This document shows positions 41,336 to 51,777 of a stretch of DNA of 64,000 bases, piece after piece; positions within the stretch are counted from its first letter, which is position 1; every line of letters begins with the position of its first letter. Position numbers and translations under genes: made by a program. This DNA comes from Neomegalonema perideroedes DSM 15528 (GTDB lineage Bacteria > Pseudomonadota > Alphaproteobacteria > Rhodobacterales > Rhodobacteraceae): NCBI RefSeq assembly GCF_000374145.1, contig NZ_KB893654.1, forward strand, positions 708,995 to 772,994, given 5' to 3'. The notes below the pieces were generated by a model. It saw only the letters and a list, made by a program, of their open reading frames with translations. It was not told the origin of the DNA and made no database searches.

Positions 41336-44300
41336 TTATATTCCCGGCGCGCGGCGCAAATCGAGCGTCAGAGGGAATTCGCGGCTCGGACGTTCGGGGG
41401 GGGGCTCATAGAGGCCCGGATTATGGCCGCTCGGTTCGAAACGCGCAAGACGGCGCGCTTCGGCTTCGTTGGCGTTGACGGGGAAGGTCTCGTAATTGCG
41501 CCCGCCCGGATGGGCCGCGTGATAGACGCAGCCCCCGAGAGCCCGCCCGGACCATGCGTCGTAAAGGTCGAAGGTCAGAGGCGCGTTCACCGGCAAGACC
41601 GGGTGCAGCGACTCGGCGGGACGCCATGCCTTATAGCGCACCCCCGCCACCCGGACGCCCGGCGCCGTCTCGGTCAGGGGCGTCCTGCGGCCGTTGCAGG
41701 TCACGAGATAGCGGCCCGGATCGGCGGCGGTCAGCTTGACCTGAAGCCTTTCGACCGAACTATCCGCGAAGCGCACCGTGCCGCCGATGGCGCCCGTCTC
41801 GCCGAGGACCGGCCAAGGCTCCAGAGCTTGGCGGATCTCCAGCTTGGCGCCTTCATATTCGACCTCGCCGCAGAAGGGGAAGCGGAACTCGGCCTGAGCC
41901 TCGTACCATTCGGAGCGCAGATCGAAGCCGTGGTCCCTGAGGTCGCGCAGGACGTCCATGAAGTCGGCCCAGACGAATTCAGGCAGCATGAAGCGGTCGT
42001 GGAGCGTGGTCCCCCAGCGCGTCAGCTCGCCTTTGAGCGGCGCCGCCCAATAGCGCGCGATCAAGGCGCGGATCAGCACCTGCTGCGCGAGGCTCATGCG
42101 GGCGTCGGGGGGCATCTCGAAGCCGCGGAACTCCACCAGCCCGAGCCGCCCGGTCGGACCGTCGGGGGAATAAAGCTTGTCGATGCAGATTTCGGCGCGA
42201 TGGGTGTTGCCGGTCACGTCGGTGAGGAAGTTGCGCAGCAGACGATCCGTCAGCCAAGGCAGGGGCGGCGAGCCCTCGCCGGGATTGGGAATCTGCGCGA
42301 AGGCGGTCTCCATTTCGTAAAGCGCGTCATGGCGGGCCTCGTCGAGGCGCGGCGCCTGAGAGGTCGGGCCGATGAAGAGCCCCGAAAAGAGATAGGACAT
42401 CGACGGATGGCGCTGCCAATGCAGGATCAGGCTGCGCAGCAGATCCGGACGGCGCAGGAAAGGGCTGTCGAGGGTGGTCGCGCCCCCGACGACGACATGA
42501 TTCCCGCCGCCCGTGCCCGCATGTTTGCCGTCGAGCATGAACTTATCCGCCCCGAGCCGCGAGAGCCGCGCCTCCTCATAGACGGCTTCGGTGATGGCGA
42601 CGCAGTCGCCCCAAGAATGGGCCGGGTGGATGTTGACCTCGATGACGCCGGGGTCGGGTGCCACGCGGATGACGTTGAGCCGCGAATCCTGCGGCGGGGC
42701 GTAGCCCTCGATATGGACCGGAGTCCCGAGTTTGGCGGCGGCGGCCTCGGTGGCGGCGACCAGTTCGAGATAATCCTCGATCTGGGCGGTCGGCGGCAGG
42801 AAGACGCAAAGACGCCCCTCGCGCGGCTCCACGGACATGGCCGTGCGCACCAGCCCCTCGATTTCGGAAAGCTGCTGCTCGGTCTGGGTCTGGCCGGGCT
42901 CGGCGGCGGCGAAGCTGGCGACGGGCTGTCCGGCGCCGGAGGGGTCGAAGCCGGGCGCGGCCTCGGCGTTCCGCGCGGCCCGCGCCTTGTCGATCTCGGC
43001 GGCGTAATCCGGCAGAGGCGCGCGGGGCGCGGTGGGATCCGCCGTGTTGATGTAGGGATAATTCGAGGCCGAGATGTGGCGCAGCGAGCCGAGCGGCAGA
43101 CGATAGCCCACGGGGCTGTCGCCGGGGGCGAGGAAGAGCTTGCCGCGCCGGGTGCGCCATTTCTCCGAGACCCAGCGCCCGGCTTGAGCCTGCCAGCGCT
43201 GGACCGGCAGCACGTAGCCGGTGGGATTGGTCAGCCCGCGCCCGAAGACCTGCGCGAGGCGCAAGCGCTCCTCGGGGTCTTTGAGCTTGGAGTTCTCCGG
43301 GGTGACGTTCTCGGGAAGCTTGCCCTCCTTGAGGATCCAATCGGCGGGATCCTCATAGGCGGGGGCGACGTAATCCGTCCCGAGGCCCAGATTCTCCGCC
43401 ACGGCCTCCAGCAGCCTGCGCGCGGATTCGGGCGTGGCTTTGGGGGCCTCCGGTCCGGGCTTCTCCCGCGCGATGAGCTCGGCCTCGCGCCAGATGGGCA
43501 GGCCGTCGCCGCGCCAGTAGAGCGAGAAGGTCCATCGCGGCAGACTCTCGCCGGGATACCACTTGCCCTGTCCGTAATGGAGGAAGCCCCCCGGCGCGAA
43601 GCGGTCGCGCAGACGCCGGATCAGCACGTCGGCGAGGGCGCGCTTCTGCGGACCCACCGCGGCGGCGTTCCATTCGGGGCTCTCGAAATCGTCGATGGAG
43701 ACGAAGGTGGGCTCTCCGCCCATGGTGAGCCGCACGTCTCCGGCCTTGAGGGCCTCGTCCACCTTGCGCCCGAGGGAATCCAGCGCCTTCCAGGATTCCT
43801 CCGAGAAGGGCTTGCTGATGCGCGGATGCTCCGCCACGCGCGAGACCTGCATGTCGAAGTCGAACTTCACTTCGGCGTAGCTGGCCAGACCCGCGATGGG
43901 GGCGGCGTTGCGGTAATGGGGCGTGGCGGCGAGGGGAATATGGCTCTCGCCCGCCAGAAGCCCGGAGGTCGGATCGAACCCGATCCAGCCCGCGCCGGGC
44001 AGATAGGCCTCGACCCATGCGTGGAGGTCGGTGAAGTCGTGATCCGTGCCGGAGGGCCCGTCCAGCGCCTGACGATCCGGCTTGAGCTGGATCAGATAGC
44101 CCGAGACGAAGCGCGCCGCGATCCCGAGCCGCCGCAGCAGATTCACCAGAAGCCAGCTCGAATCGCGGCAGGAGCCGGAGCCGATTTCGCAGGTCTGCTC
44201 CGGGGTTTGCACGCCCGGCTCCATGCGGATGACGTAGGAGACCTTGTTCGACACCAGCCGGTTCAGCCCGACGAGCATGTCGATGGTGCGTTCGCGCGTT

Positions 44301-44707
44301 TTAGGCAGGCTCTCGAAGAGGGCCTCGAAGAGCGGCCCGCCCTCTTCGGCCTGAAGATAGGCCGCCAGATCCGGCGCGATGTCCTCGGAATATCGGAAGG
44401 GCCAGAACTCGCCCGATTCCTCGACGAAGAAGTCGAAGGGATTATAGACGGTCATGTCGGCGACGAGATCGACCGTGATCTTGAACTCGCGCACCGGCTC
44501 CGGAAAGACGAAGCGCGCCAGCCAGTTGCCGTAGACGTCTTGCTGGTGGTTCACGAAATGCGGGCGAGGCTCCACTTTCAGGCTATGCGAGATCACCCGC
44601 GTGCGGCTGTGGGGCGCCGGACGAAGCCGGATGATCTGCGGCCCGAGCGTGACCGGGCGGTCGTAAGCGTAATGCGTGACGTGACGGATGGCGGCTTTGA
44701 TCGACAT
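41336..44707 (-). CDS. Transglutaminase-like / DUF2126 putative amidoligase
   Basis: 1123 aa. The N-terminal bacterial transglutaminase-like region (residues 1-90) precedes a transglutaminase core with an intact Cys-His-Asp triad: Cys180 in GSGSCRDSS, His229 in [13 protein letters not shown] and Asp245 in GFDPTSG. Residues from about 300 form the large DUF2126 domain ([86 protein letters not shown]), regarded as an amidoligase-like fold of the glutamine-synthetase type. It has no signal peptide. GGAGAG precedes the ATG. The paired ATP-grasp/alpha-E gene follows. Confidence 0.9.
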   Translation of the reverse strand: MSIKAAIRHVTHYAYDRPVTLGPQIIRLRPAPHSRTRVISHSLKVEPRPHFVNHQQDVYGNWLARFVFPEPVREFKITVDLVADMTVYNPFDFFVEESGEFWPFRYSEDIAPDLAAYLQAEEGGPLFEALFESLPKTRERTIDMLVGLNRLVSNKVSYVIRMEPGVQTPEQTCEIGSGSCRDSSWLLVNLLRRLGIAARFVSGYLIQLKPDRQALDGPSGTDHDFTDLHAWVEAYLPGAGWIGFDPTSGLLAGESHIPLAATPHYRNAAPIAGLASYAEVKFDFDMQVSRVAEHPRISKPFSEESWKALDSLGRKVDEALKAGDVRLTMGGEPTFVSIDDFESPEWNAAAVGPQKRALADVLIRRLRDRFAPGGFLHYGQGKWYPGESLPRWTFSLYWRGDGLPIWREAELIAREKPGPEAPKATPESARRLLEAVAENLGLGTDYVAPAYEDPADWILKEGKLPENVTPENSKLKDPEERLRLAQVFGRGLTNPTGYVLPVQRWQAQAGRWVSEKWRTRRGKLFLAPGDSPVGYRLPLGSLRHISASNYPYINTADPTAPRAPLPDYAAEIDKARAARNAEAAPGFDPSGAGQPVASFAAAEPGQTQTEQQLSEIEGLVRTAMSVEPREGRLCVFLPPTAQIEDYLELVAATEAAAAKLGTPVHIEGYAPPQDSRLNVIRVAPDPGVIEVNIHPAHSWGDCVAITEAVYEEARLSRLGADKFMLDGKHAGTGGGNHVVVGGATTLDSPFLRRPDLLRSLILHWQRHPSMSYLFSGLFIGPTSQAPRLDEARHDALYEMETAFAQIPNPGEGSPPLPWLTDRLLRNFLTDVTGNTHRAEICIDKLYSPDGPTGRLGLVEFRGFEMPPDARMSLAQQVLIRALIARYWAAPLKGELTRWGTTLHDRFMLPEFVWADFMDVLRDLRDHGFDLRSEWYEAQAEFRFPFCGEVEYEGAKLEIRQALEPWPVLGETGAIGGTVRFADSSVERLQVKLTAADPGRYLVTCNGRRTPLTETAPGVRVAGVRYKAWRPAESLHPVLPVNAPLTFDLYDAWSGRALGGCVYHAAHPGGRNYETFPVNANEAEARRLARFEPSGHNPGLYEPPPERPSREFPLTLDLRRAPGI

Positions 44708-44963
44708 GGCGAAGCTCTCCGGCGCTGGGGCGGATTCGTATTTTTTTCACAGTTCCGTTCGCGGCGCCACATCCCGCCTGAGGTTTTTTTGCGATGCGGC
44801 GCCCGAATCTTTTCAGAAGGCGGCTTTGAGGGCCCCACGCCTTCCGCGCGCCGGAAAAGGCTCGGCAACGGCCTTGACTTCGGCGCTTGGGCGTCCGCTA
44901 ATTCTTGACGAAGAGATGAAAGCCGACGTCGAAACGACGCGGGGAGAACGGGAGAGGTTCGGC

Positions 44964-46577
44964 ATGTTGCATTTCGGAAGACGCGGCAAGACTTGGATCG
45001 CGGCTGCGGCTCTGGCGGCCTTCGCCTGGAGCGCCTCGCCTTCGGCGCTCATGGCCGCCACCCCGCCGGACACTCTGGTGGCCGCCTGGTCCATCGACGA
45101 CGTGATTTCGCTCGATCCGGCGGAGGTCTTCGAATTCACCTCCTCCGAGATCATCGGCAACACCTACGAGACTCTGATCGGCTATGAGCTGGAGGACGTT
45201 TCGAAGATCTTCGGCCGCGCCGCCGAAAGCTGGACCGTCTCCGAGGACGGCAAGACCTTCACCTTCAAAATGCGCGAAGACCGCGTCTTCGCCTCCGGGA
45301 ATCCGATGACCGCCGAGGATGCGGTCTATTCGCTGGTGCGGGCGGTGAAGCTCGACAAATCCCCCGCCTTCATCCTCGGACAGCTCGGCTTCACCGCCGA
45401 GAACGTCGAGGCGAAGATCCGCCAGACCGGCGACTACGCCTTCGAATTCGAGACCGACAAGGCTTACGCCCCGACTCTGGTGCTCTATTGCCTGACCGCC
45501 ACCGTGGCGGCGGTGGTCGATAAGAAGCTCGTCGAGGAGCATGTCGCGGATGGAGATTACGGCTATGGCTGGCTGAAGACCAATTACGCGGGCTCCGGCC
45601 CCTTCAGCCTGCGCGAATGGCGCCCGAACGAGGCGATCATTCTGGAGCGCAATCCGCATTATGCGGGCGCGGCGCCCGCCATGGCCCGCGCCATCTACCG
45701 GCATATCCCCGAGCCCGCCGCCCAGCGCCTGCTTCTGGAGGCCGGCGACGTGGACGTCGCCCGCAATCTCGGGCCTGAGGAGATGGCGGCTCTCGCCTCC
45801 AATCCGGACATCCGGATTCAGGAGGGCGTGAAGGGCTCGATTTATTATCTCGGCCTGAACCAGAAGAATCCGAACCTCGCCAAGCCCGAGGTGCGTCAGG
45901 CGCTGAAATATCTGGTGGATTACGGCGCCATCGCCGACACCCTCATGAAAGGCCGCGTGCGGGTGCATCAGGCCTTCCTGCCGGACGGATTCCTCGGGGC
46001 TCTGACCGAGACCCCCTTCTCGCTGGACGTGGCGAAGGCCAAGGAGCTGCTCGCGGAGGCGGGTCTGGCCGACGGCTTCACCGTCACCATGGACACCCGC
46101 AACACCAACGAGATCACCGGCATGGCGACCGCCATCCAGCAGACCTTCGCCCTCGGCGGGGTGAAGCTGGAGATCATCCCCGGCGACGGCGGCCAGACCC
46201 TGACCAAATATCGCGCCCGCACCCATGACATCTACATCGGCCGCTGGGGCGCCGATTATCAGGATCCCCACACCAACGCCGACACCTTCGCCCGCAACGC
46301 CGACAACTCCGACGAGGCCGCCGCCAAGCCCCTCGCCTGGCGCAACGCCTGGGACATCCCCGAGATGACCAAGGAGGCCGACGCCGCCATGCTGGAATCC
46401 GACGGCGCCAAACGCGCCGAGATGTATCTGAGCCTCCAGCGCGAGCATCAGCAGGTGTCGCCCTTCGTGATCATGTTTCAGGAGGTCGAGGGGATCGCTC
46501 TGCGGGCGAACGTGCACGGCTTCGTCATCGGCCCCTCGTTCAACGACAACTCCATCGCCGGCGTGACGAAGGACTGA
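44964..46577 (+). CDS. Peptide ABC transporter substrate-binding protein (SBP family 5)
   Basis: 537 aa periplasmic protein. The start MLHFGRRGKTWIAAAALAAFAWSASPSALMAATPP is a clear signal peptide, with GGAGAGG upstream; the frame is open earlier without support. Family 5 motifs: TLVAAWSIDDVISLDPAEVFEFTSSEIIGNTYETLIGYE, SWTVSEDGKTFTFKMREDRVFASGNPMTAEDAVYSLVRAV, GSGPFSLREWRPNEAIILERNPHYAG and EVRQALKYLVDYGAI. It heads a five-component transporter operon ending in a dipeptidase, so short peptides are the likely cargo; family 5 proteins can also bind other ligands. Confidence 0.92.
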   Translation: MLHFGRRGKTWIAAAALAAFAWSASPSALMAATPPDTLVAAWSIDDVISLDPAEVFEFTSSEIIGNTYETLIGYELEDVSKIFGRAAESWTVSEDGKTFTFKMREDRVFASGNPMTAEDAVYSLVRAVKLDKSPAFILGQLGFTAENVEAKIRQTGDYAFEFETDKAYAPTLVLYCLTATVAAVVDKKLVEEHVADGDYGYGWLKTNYAGSGPFSLREWRPNEAIILERNPHYAGAAPAMARAIYRHIPEPAAQRLLLEAGDVDVARNLGPEEMAALASNPDIRIQEGVKGSIYYLGLNQKNPNLAKPEVRQALKYLVDYGAIADTLMKGRVRVHQAFLPDGFLGALTETPFSLDVAKAKELLAEAGLADGFTVTMDTRNTNEITGMATAIQQTFALGGVKLEIIPGDGGQTLTKYRARTHDIYIGRWGADYQDPHTNADTFARNADNSDEAAAKPLAWRNAWDIPEMTKEADAAMLESDGAKRAEMYLSLQREHQQVSPFVIMFQEVEGIALRANVHGFVIGPSFNDNSIAGVTKD

Positions 46578-46583
46578 CGCGCC

Positions 46584-47687
46584 ATGCAGGCGCGACAAGA
46601 GGCCCCGGCGCCCCCACAGGCGCCGGAGAGGCCGGAGCTTGAGGCGGAGAGCGCGCAGGCGCGCGCGCTCCGTTTTGTCTGGGGCGCGGGCAAGCTGGCG
46701 TTTTCGCTGGCTCTGACGCTGTTGGGGCTTTTGGTCGTCACCTTCTTCATCGGGCGGGTGGTGCCGGTGGATCCGGTGCTCTCGATCATCGGCGACCGGG
46801 CGCCCGCCTCGACCTATGATCGGGTCTATCGGGAATTGGGGCTCGATCGGCCTTTGGTCGAGCAATTTTGGATTTACCTAAAGAAGATCCTCACGGGGGA
46901 TTTCGGCGAAAGCTTCCTCACCAAACGCCCGATTCTGGACGATCTGCGGCGGGTCTTTCCGGCCACCTTCGAATTGGCGACTCTGGGGCTGATCCTCGGG
47001 GTGGCCTTCGGGGCGCCGATGGGCGTGGCGGCGGCGGCTTATAAAGGAAGCTGGATCGATCAGACCATCCGGGTGCTGTGCCTCGTGGGCTATTCCGCGC
47101 CGATCTTCTGGCTCGGGCTGATGGGGCTTTTGATCTTCTATGCGAATTTAGGCTGGGTCTCGGGGCCGGGACGCATCGGCATCGCCTATGAGTTCAGCTT
47201 CCAGCCCCGCACGGGGATTCTGCTGCTCGACAGCGCCTTGCAAGGGCGATGGGACGTCTTCCGCAACGTCTTCTCGCATATCATCCTGCCCGCCTGCATT
47301 TTGGGCTATTTCTCCATGGCTTACATCTGCCGCATGACGCGCAGCTTCATGCTGCATGAGCTGTCTCAGGAATATGTGACGGCGGCGCGGGTCAAGGGAG
47401 TCTCTGAGGCGCGGATCATCTGGCGCCATGCGCTGCGCAACGCCGCCGTGCCGCTGATCACGGTGATCGGCCTCTCCTACATCAATCTGCTGGAGGGCTC
47501 CGTGCTGACCGAGACGATCTTCGCTTGGCCGGGGCTCGGGCAATATCTCACGAATTCGCTCCAGAACGCGGATATGAACGCGGTTTTAGGCGCGACCTTC
47601 GTGATCGGCATCGCCTTCGTCTTGATCAATCTGATTTCGGATCTGCTCTATCGTCTGCTGGATCCGCGCGTGAGGAGGCGCTCATGA
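46584..47687 (+). CDS. Peptide ABC transporter permease (DppB-like)
   Basis: 367 aa inner-membrane permease with about six helices. An unusual hydrophilic N-terminal stretch of about 35 residues rich in Pro, Glu and Ala (QARQEAPAPPQAPERPELEAE) precedes helix one. The family pattern is seen in LGLDRPLVEQFWIYLKKILTGDFGESF and the EAA loop EYVTAARVKGVSEARIIWRHALRNA, then SVLTETIFAWPGLGQYLTNS. It lies 6 bp after the binding-protein gene and overlaps the next permease by 4 nt. Confidence 0.93.
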   Translation: MQARQEAPAPPQAPERPELEAESAQARALRFVWGAGKLAFSLALTLLGLLVVTFFIGRVVPVDPVLSIIGDRAPASTYDRVYRELGLDRPLVEQFWIYLKKILTGDFGESFLTKRPILDDLRRVFPATFELATLGLILGVAFGAPMGVAAAAYKGSWIDQTIRVLCLVGYSAPIFWLGLMGLLIFYANLGWVSGPGRIGIAYEFSFQPRTGILLLDSALQGRWDVFRNVFSHIILPACILGYFSMAYICRMTRSFMLHELSQEYVTAARVKGVSEARIIWRHALRNAAVPLITVIGLSYINLLEGSVLTETIFAWPGLGQYLTNSLQNADMNAVLGATFVIGIAFVLINLISDLLYRLLDPRVRRRS

Positions 47688-48622
47688 CGACGCCTTTCGA
47701 ACCGCAGCCCTTCACTTGGGCCGGACGCCGCGCTTGGCTGCTCTCCGAGGAGCCCAGTTCGCGCCGACAAGCCCGGCTCGGCTCTTTTTACCGGGGCTGG
47801 CTGGCGCTGCGCGAGAATCCTCTGGCGATGGTGGGTCTGGCGGTGGTGGTCGGGCTGGCGCTGGTCGCGATCCTCGCCGACGTCATCGCGCCGGGGAATC
47901 CGCGCATGGGCGGCGATCTGCGGACGGAGCGGCTTTTGCCGCCCTCGGCGGCTCATTGGATGGGCACCGACGATCAGGCGCGCGACATCTTCACCCGCGT
48001 GATCCACGGCGCCCGCCTGACGCTTCAGGTGGTGGCGCTCGTGGTGGCGACGGCCACGCCCATCGGACTTTTGGTCGGGACCACGGCGGGTTATTTCGGC
48101 GGCTGGGTCGACGCCGTGCTGATGCGGATCACCGACATCTTTCTGGCCTTCCCGAGGCTGATTTTGGCTCTGGCCTTCGTGGCGGCTCTGGGGCCGGGGA
48201 TCGAGAACGCGGTGATCGCCATCGCTCTGACCTCATGGCCGCAATACGCCCGGCTCGCCCGCGCCGAGACGATGACCATCCGCCATAGCGACTTCATCAG
48301 CGCCGCGCGGCTTCAGGGCGCGAGTTCGGCGCGGATTCTCTGGGGCCATGTGGCGCCGCTTTGTCTGCCATCGGTGGTGATCCGCGTGACGCTCGACATG
48401 GCGGGCATCATCCTGACGGCGGCGGGCCTCGGCTTCCTCGGACTCGGCGCCCAGCCCCCCGAACCCGAATGGGGCGCGATGGTCGCCACGGGGCGCCGCT
48501 TCATCGTCGATCAATGGTGGGTGGCGGCCATGCCGGGTCTGGCGATCTTCGTGGTCTCGCTCGGCTTCAACCTGCTCGGCGACGGGCTGCGCGACGCGCT
48601 CGATCCCAAGGCCGCGAGATGA
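47684..48622 (+). CDS. Peptide ABC transporter permease (DppC-like)
   Basis: 312 aa from the ATG at 47684, in ATGA overlap with the DppB-like gene. It starts with a cytoplasmic tail, then a helix (PLAMVGLAVVVGLALVAILADVIAP), the family segment HWMGTDDQARDIFTRVIHGARLTLQVV, the EAA loop DFISAARLQGASSARILWGHVAPL, and GFLGLGAQPPEPEWGAMVATGRRFI. It pairs with the DppB-like permease to form the pore. Confidence 0.94.
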   Translation: MTTPFEPQPFTWAGRRAWLLSEEPSSRRQARLGSFYRGWLALRENPLAMVGLAVVVGLALVAILADVIAPGNPRMGGDLRTERLLPPSAAHWMGTDDQARDIFTRVIHGARLTLQVVALVVATATPIGLLVGTTAGYFGGWVDAVLMRITDIFLAFPRLILALAFVAALGPGIENAVIAIALTSWPQYARLARAETMTIRHSDFISAARLQGASSARILWGHVAPLCLPSVVIRVTLDMAGIILTAAGLGFLGLGAQPPEPEWGAMVATGRRFIVDQWWVAAMPGLAIFVVSLGFNLLGDGLRDALDPKAAR

Positions 48623-49452
48623 CGGAGCTTTTGAAAGTCGAGGATCTGCGGATCACGTTTCCCACGCGCCAAGGCCCCCGCGAGGCGGTGCGCGGCGTGA
48701 GCTTCACGCTCGGCCGCGAGCGTCTGGGGGTGGTGGGGGAATCGGGCTCGGGGAAATCCCAGACGGGGCGGGCGCTCATGGGCCTGACGCCGCCGCCGGG
48801 CGTGGCCACGGCCAAAACCCTGAGCTTCGACGGTCAGGATCTGCGCGGCGCGGGGAAACGCCAATGGCGGGCTCTGCGCGGCAGGCGCATCGCCATGGTG
48901 ATGCAGGATCCGAAATATTCGCTCAATCCGGTGATGACCGTGGGCCGCCAGATCTCCGAGGCCCTCGGGCGGGTGGGGGGCCTGAGCCGCCGCGAGAAGC
49001 GCGCGAAGGCGCTCGCCATGCTGGAGGCGGTGATGATCCGCGATCCGGAGCGGGTGTATGATTCCTATCCCCATGAGCTTTCGGGCGGCATGGGCCAGCG
49101 CGCGATGATCGCCATGATGCTGGTGCCGGACCCGGATCTGCTCATCGCCGACGAACCCACCTCCGCGCTGGACGTGACCGTGCGCATCGAGGTGCTGCGC
49201 ATCATGGACCGCCTCGTCTCCGAGCGCGGGATGGGCCTGATCTTCATCAGCCATGATCTGAAGCTCGTCTCGCAATTCTGCGACCGGGTGCTGGTGATGT
49301 ATGCGGGGCGGGTGGTCGAGGAGCTGGCCGCTGCGGATCTGGCTTCGGCGAAACATCCCTATACGCAGGGGCTCATGCGCTGCACGCCGGATCTCGACCA
49401 TGACCTGCGCCCCCTCCCGACCCTCCGGCGCGACGCGGAGTGGGCGAAATGA
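48619..49452 (+). CDS. Peptide ABC transporter ATPase (DppD-like)
   Basis: 277 aa from the ATG at 48619, overlapping the DppC-like stop. Walker A is GESGSGKSQTG, the signature motif is LSGGMGQR, Walker B is DLLIADEPTSALD, and the H-loop is FISHDL. The C-terminal HPYTQGLMRCTPDLDHDLRPLPTL is typical of oligopeptide-transporter ATPases but lacks the usual Cys-rich cluster seen in some DppD proteins. It couples with the following ATPase as a heterodimer. Confidence 0.94.
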   Translation: MTELLKVEDLRITFPTRQGPREAVRGVSFTLGRERLGVVGESGSGKSQTGRALMGLTPPPGVATAKTLSFDGQDLRGAGKRQWRALRGRRIAMVMQDPKYSLNPVMTVGRQISEALGRVGGLSRREKRAKALAMLEAVMIRDPERVYDSYPHELSGGMGQRAMIAMMLVPDPDLLIADEPTSALDVTVRIEVLRIMDRLVSERGMGLIFISHDLKLVSQFCDRVLVMYAGRVVEELAAADLASAKHPYTQGLMRCTPDLDHDLRPLPTLRRDAEWAK

Positions 49453-50198
49453 TCGAAGTCGAGGATCTGGAGGTCGCCTTCGGGCGGGTGAAGGCGGTGC
49501 GGGGCGTCTCGCTGAGGGTCGCCGAGGGCGAGAGCTTCGGCGTCGTCGGGGAATCGGGCTCGGGGAAATCCACCGTGCTGCGGGCGATCTGCGGTCTGGC
49601 GCCGATCTCAGGCGGGCGCGTCCGGGTGGCGGGCGAGGAATTGCGCAAGACCGCCCGCTCGGCGGAGTTCCATCGCAGCGTCCAGATGGTCTTTCAGGAT
49701 CCCTATGGTTCGCTCCATCCGCGCCATACGGTGGACCGCGTGCTCTCGGAGCCTCTGGCCATCCATCGCTTCGACGACCGCGAAGGGCGCATCCGCCGGG
49801 TTCTGGAGGCGGTGGGGCTCGGGCCGAGCTTCCGCTTCCGTTATCCGCATCAGCTTTCGGGCGGACAGCGTCAGCGCGTGGCCATCGCGCGGGCGCTGAT
49901 TCTGGAGCCGAAGATTCTGCTGCTCGACGAACCCACCTCCGCGCTGGACGCTTCGATTCAAGCCGAGGTTCTGAATCTGCTCGACGATCTGCGCGCCCGG
50001 CGCGGGCTGACCTATCTGATGGTCAGCCACGACCTTGCGGTGGTGGCGCATATGTGCGACCGGCTTCTGGTGATGAGCCAGGGGCTTGAGGTCGAGACTC
50101 TGACCCGCGACGCCCTCCGGCGCCGCGACGCGACGCAGGATTACACGCGGCGGCTTCTGGCCGCCTCCGAAGGCTATCCCGCGCAGGAGACCCCATGA
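49449..50198 (+). CDS. Peptide ABC transporter ATPase (DppF-like)
   Basis: 249 aa from the ATG at 49449 (ATGA overlap with the previous ATPase); a GTG at 49440 is possible but unneeded. Walker A is GESGSGKSTVLRA, Q-loop VFQDPYGSLHPRHTV, signature [15 protein letters not shown], Walker B ILLLDEPTSALD, and H-loop MVSHDLAVV. It is shorter than the typical DppF because the C-terminal oligopeptide extension is nearly absent. It forms a heterodimer with the DppD-like ATPase. Confidence 0.94.
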   Translation: MIEVEDLEVAFGRVKAVRGVSLRVAEGESFGVVGESGSGKSTVLRAICGLAPISGGRVRVAGEELRKTARSAEFHRSVQMVFQDPYGSLHPRHTVDRVLSEPLAIHRFDDREGRIRRVLEAVGLGPSFRFRYPHQLSGGQRQRVAIARALILEPKILLLDEPTSALDASIQAEVLNLLDDLRARRGLTYLMVSHDLAVVAHMCDRLLVMSQGLEVETLTRDALRRRDATQDYTRRLLAASEGYPAQETP

Positions 50199-51271
50199 CG
50201 ACCCCCCTTCCTCAGAGCTTCGACGGCCATAACGACTTTCTTTTGCGGCTGCTGCGCGCGCCCCATCTGCGGGACCGCATCTGGCGCGAGGGCGAAGGCC
50301 ATGGCCAGCTCGATCTTCCGCGCATGAAGGCGGGGGGCTTCGTCGGGGGCTTTTTCGCCATTTACATGCCCTCGCCTGAAGCCTTCGACGACGAAGCCTT
50401 TCAGCGCATGATGCGCAATCCGCCTTATGAGGTGCCTCTGCCCGCGCAATTGCCTCTGGAGACGGCGCAGCCCATGGCTCTGGCCATGATGGGCCATCTG
50501 CTCTGGCTGGAGCGCACGGGCGACCTGAAGATCTGCCGCAAGGTTTCGGAGATCCGCGAAGCCATAGCCGCGGGTCGCATCGCCGCCGTGGCCCATATGG
50601 AGGGCGCCGAGGCCATAGGTCCCGATCTCGACGCGCTTTACGTCTGGCATGAAGCGGGCCTGCGCTCTTTAGGGCCGGTCTGGTCGCGCCCGACGGCCTT
50701 CGGCCATGGCGTGCCCTTCGCCTTTCCCTCCTCGCCGGACACCGGGCCGGGGCTGACACCGGCGGGTCGGGATCTGGCGCGGCTCTGCGACGAGCTGAAG
50801 ATCATGATCGACCTCTCGCATATCAACGAGAAGGGCTTCGACGACGTCGCCCGCCTGACTTCAGGACCTCTGGTGGCGACTCATTCCAACGCCCATGCGA
50901 TCACGCCGTCGAGCCGGAATTTGACCGACCGCCAATTGCGCCAGATCGCCGAGCGCGACGGCATGGTGGGCCTGAATTTCGCGGTGGCCTTCCTGCGTCC
51001 CGACGGGCGGCAGGACGCCGACACGCCCCTTGAGGACATGCTGCGCCATCTGGATCACCTCATTGGGATTCTCGGCGAGGATCGCGTGGGGCTCGGTTCG
51101 GATTTCGACGGCGCCGAGATTCCGGCCGAGATCCGCGACGTCTCCGGCCTGCCGAGGCTCTGGGAGGCTTGCCGCCGCCATGGCTATGGCGAGGAGCTGA
51201 TCGAGAAGCTGGCTTCGCGCAATTGGCTGGCGCTGCTCGGGCGGGTTTGGGGCGACCAGACAAAAACTTAG
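50195..51271 (+). CDS. Membrane dipeptidase (peptidase family M19)
   Basis: 358 aa zinc dipeptidase of the renal dipeptidase family, overlapping the ATPase gene by 4 nt. Metal and active-site motifs are present: DGHNDFLLR, HMEGAEAIGPD, DLSHINEKGFDDV, ATHSNAHAI and GSDFDGAEIP. No signal peptide is seen, so it likely acts in the cytoplasm on peptides brought in by the transporter encoded just upstream. D-amino-acid-containing dipeptides are substrates of some relatives. Confidence 0.92.
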   Translation: MTTPLPQSFDGHNDFLLRLLRAPHLRDRIWREGEGHGQLDLPRMKAGGFVGGFFAIYMPSPEAFDDEAFQRMMRNPPYEVPLPAQLPLETAQPMALAMMGHLLWLERTGDLKICRKVSEIREAIAAGRIAAVAHMEGAEAIGPDLDALYVWHEAGLRSLGPVWSRPTAFGHGVPFAFPSSPDTGPGLTPAGRDLARLCDELKIMIDLSHINEKGFDDVARLTSGPLVATHSNAHAITPSSRNLTDRQLRQIAERDGMVGLNFAVAFLRPDGRQDADTPLEDMLRHLDHLIGILGEDRVGLGSDFDGAEIPAEIRDVSGLPRLWEACRRHGYGEELIEKLASRNWLALLGRVWGDQTKT

Positions 51272-51276
51272 AGCGT

Positions 51277-51777
51277 TTAGAGGCCCAAAGCCGCGCAGGC
51301 GCGCGCCATGACCGCCTCCGCAGAGCCTGAGACGCTGATCCGCGCGCCCGGCTCATCGGGGGCGAGGGGCTCCAGAGCGGCGAGTTGCGAGGCCAGCAGA
51401 GAGGCGGGCATGAAATGTCCGCGCCTTTGGGACAGGCGCTCGCCGATCAGAGCCGGATCGGCGGTCAGCTCCAGAAAGCGGACCTCGGCCCTCGCTTCGC
51501 GCAAGAGGTCGCGATAGCGCCGCTTCAGCGCCGAACAGGCGAGGATCAGCCCCGGAGCCCGCGCGGCCTCTTCTGAAATCCGGTCGCGCAGGGCGGCGAG
51601 CCAAGGCGCGCGGTCGGCGTCGTCGAGGGGAATTCCGCGCGTCATCTTCGCGCGGTTCTCCGGCGGATGCAGGTCGTCGCCTTCGAGGAAGGGCCAGCCC
51701 AGACGCGCCGCGAGGGCCTCGCCGAGGGTGGTCTTGCCCACGCCCGAAGGCCCCATGAGGATCACGGCCCGAGTCAT
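51277..51777 (-). CDS. gntK: Gluconokinase
   Basis: 166 aa. It phosphorylates D-gluconate to 6-phosphogluconate. The P-loop GPSGVGKTTLGEALAARLGWPFLEGDDLHPPENRAKMTRGIPLDDADRAPWLAAL is the GntK/IdnK pattern, with CSALKRRYRDLLR and RRGHFMPASLLASQLAALE further on. The ATG at 51775-51777 overlaps the PIG-L stop by 4 nt; an ATG four codons upstream is possible. It ends 5 bp from the convergent dipeptidase gene. No gluconate transporter is adjacent. Confidence 0.94.
   Translation of the reverse strand: MTRAVILMGPSGVGKTTLGEALAARLGWPFLEGDDLHPPENRAKMTRGIPLDDADRAPWLAALRDRISEEAARAPGLILACSALKRRYRDLLREARAEVRFLELTADPALIGERLSQRRGHFMPASLLASQLAALEPLAPDEPGARISVSGSAEAVMARACAALGL

Noticed and set aside
39197-44908. 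Plus-strand open frame of 1903 codons opposite the ATP-grasp and DUF2126 genes
   Set aside because: It is the antisense reading of two well-supported genes. Long antisense frames are expected in GC-rich coding DNA, and its translation shows no domain pattern.
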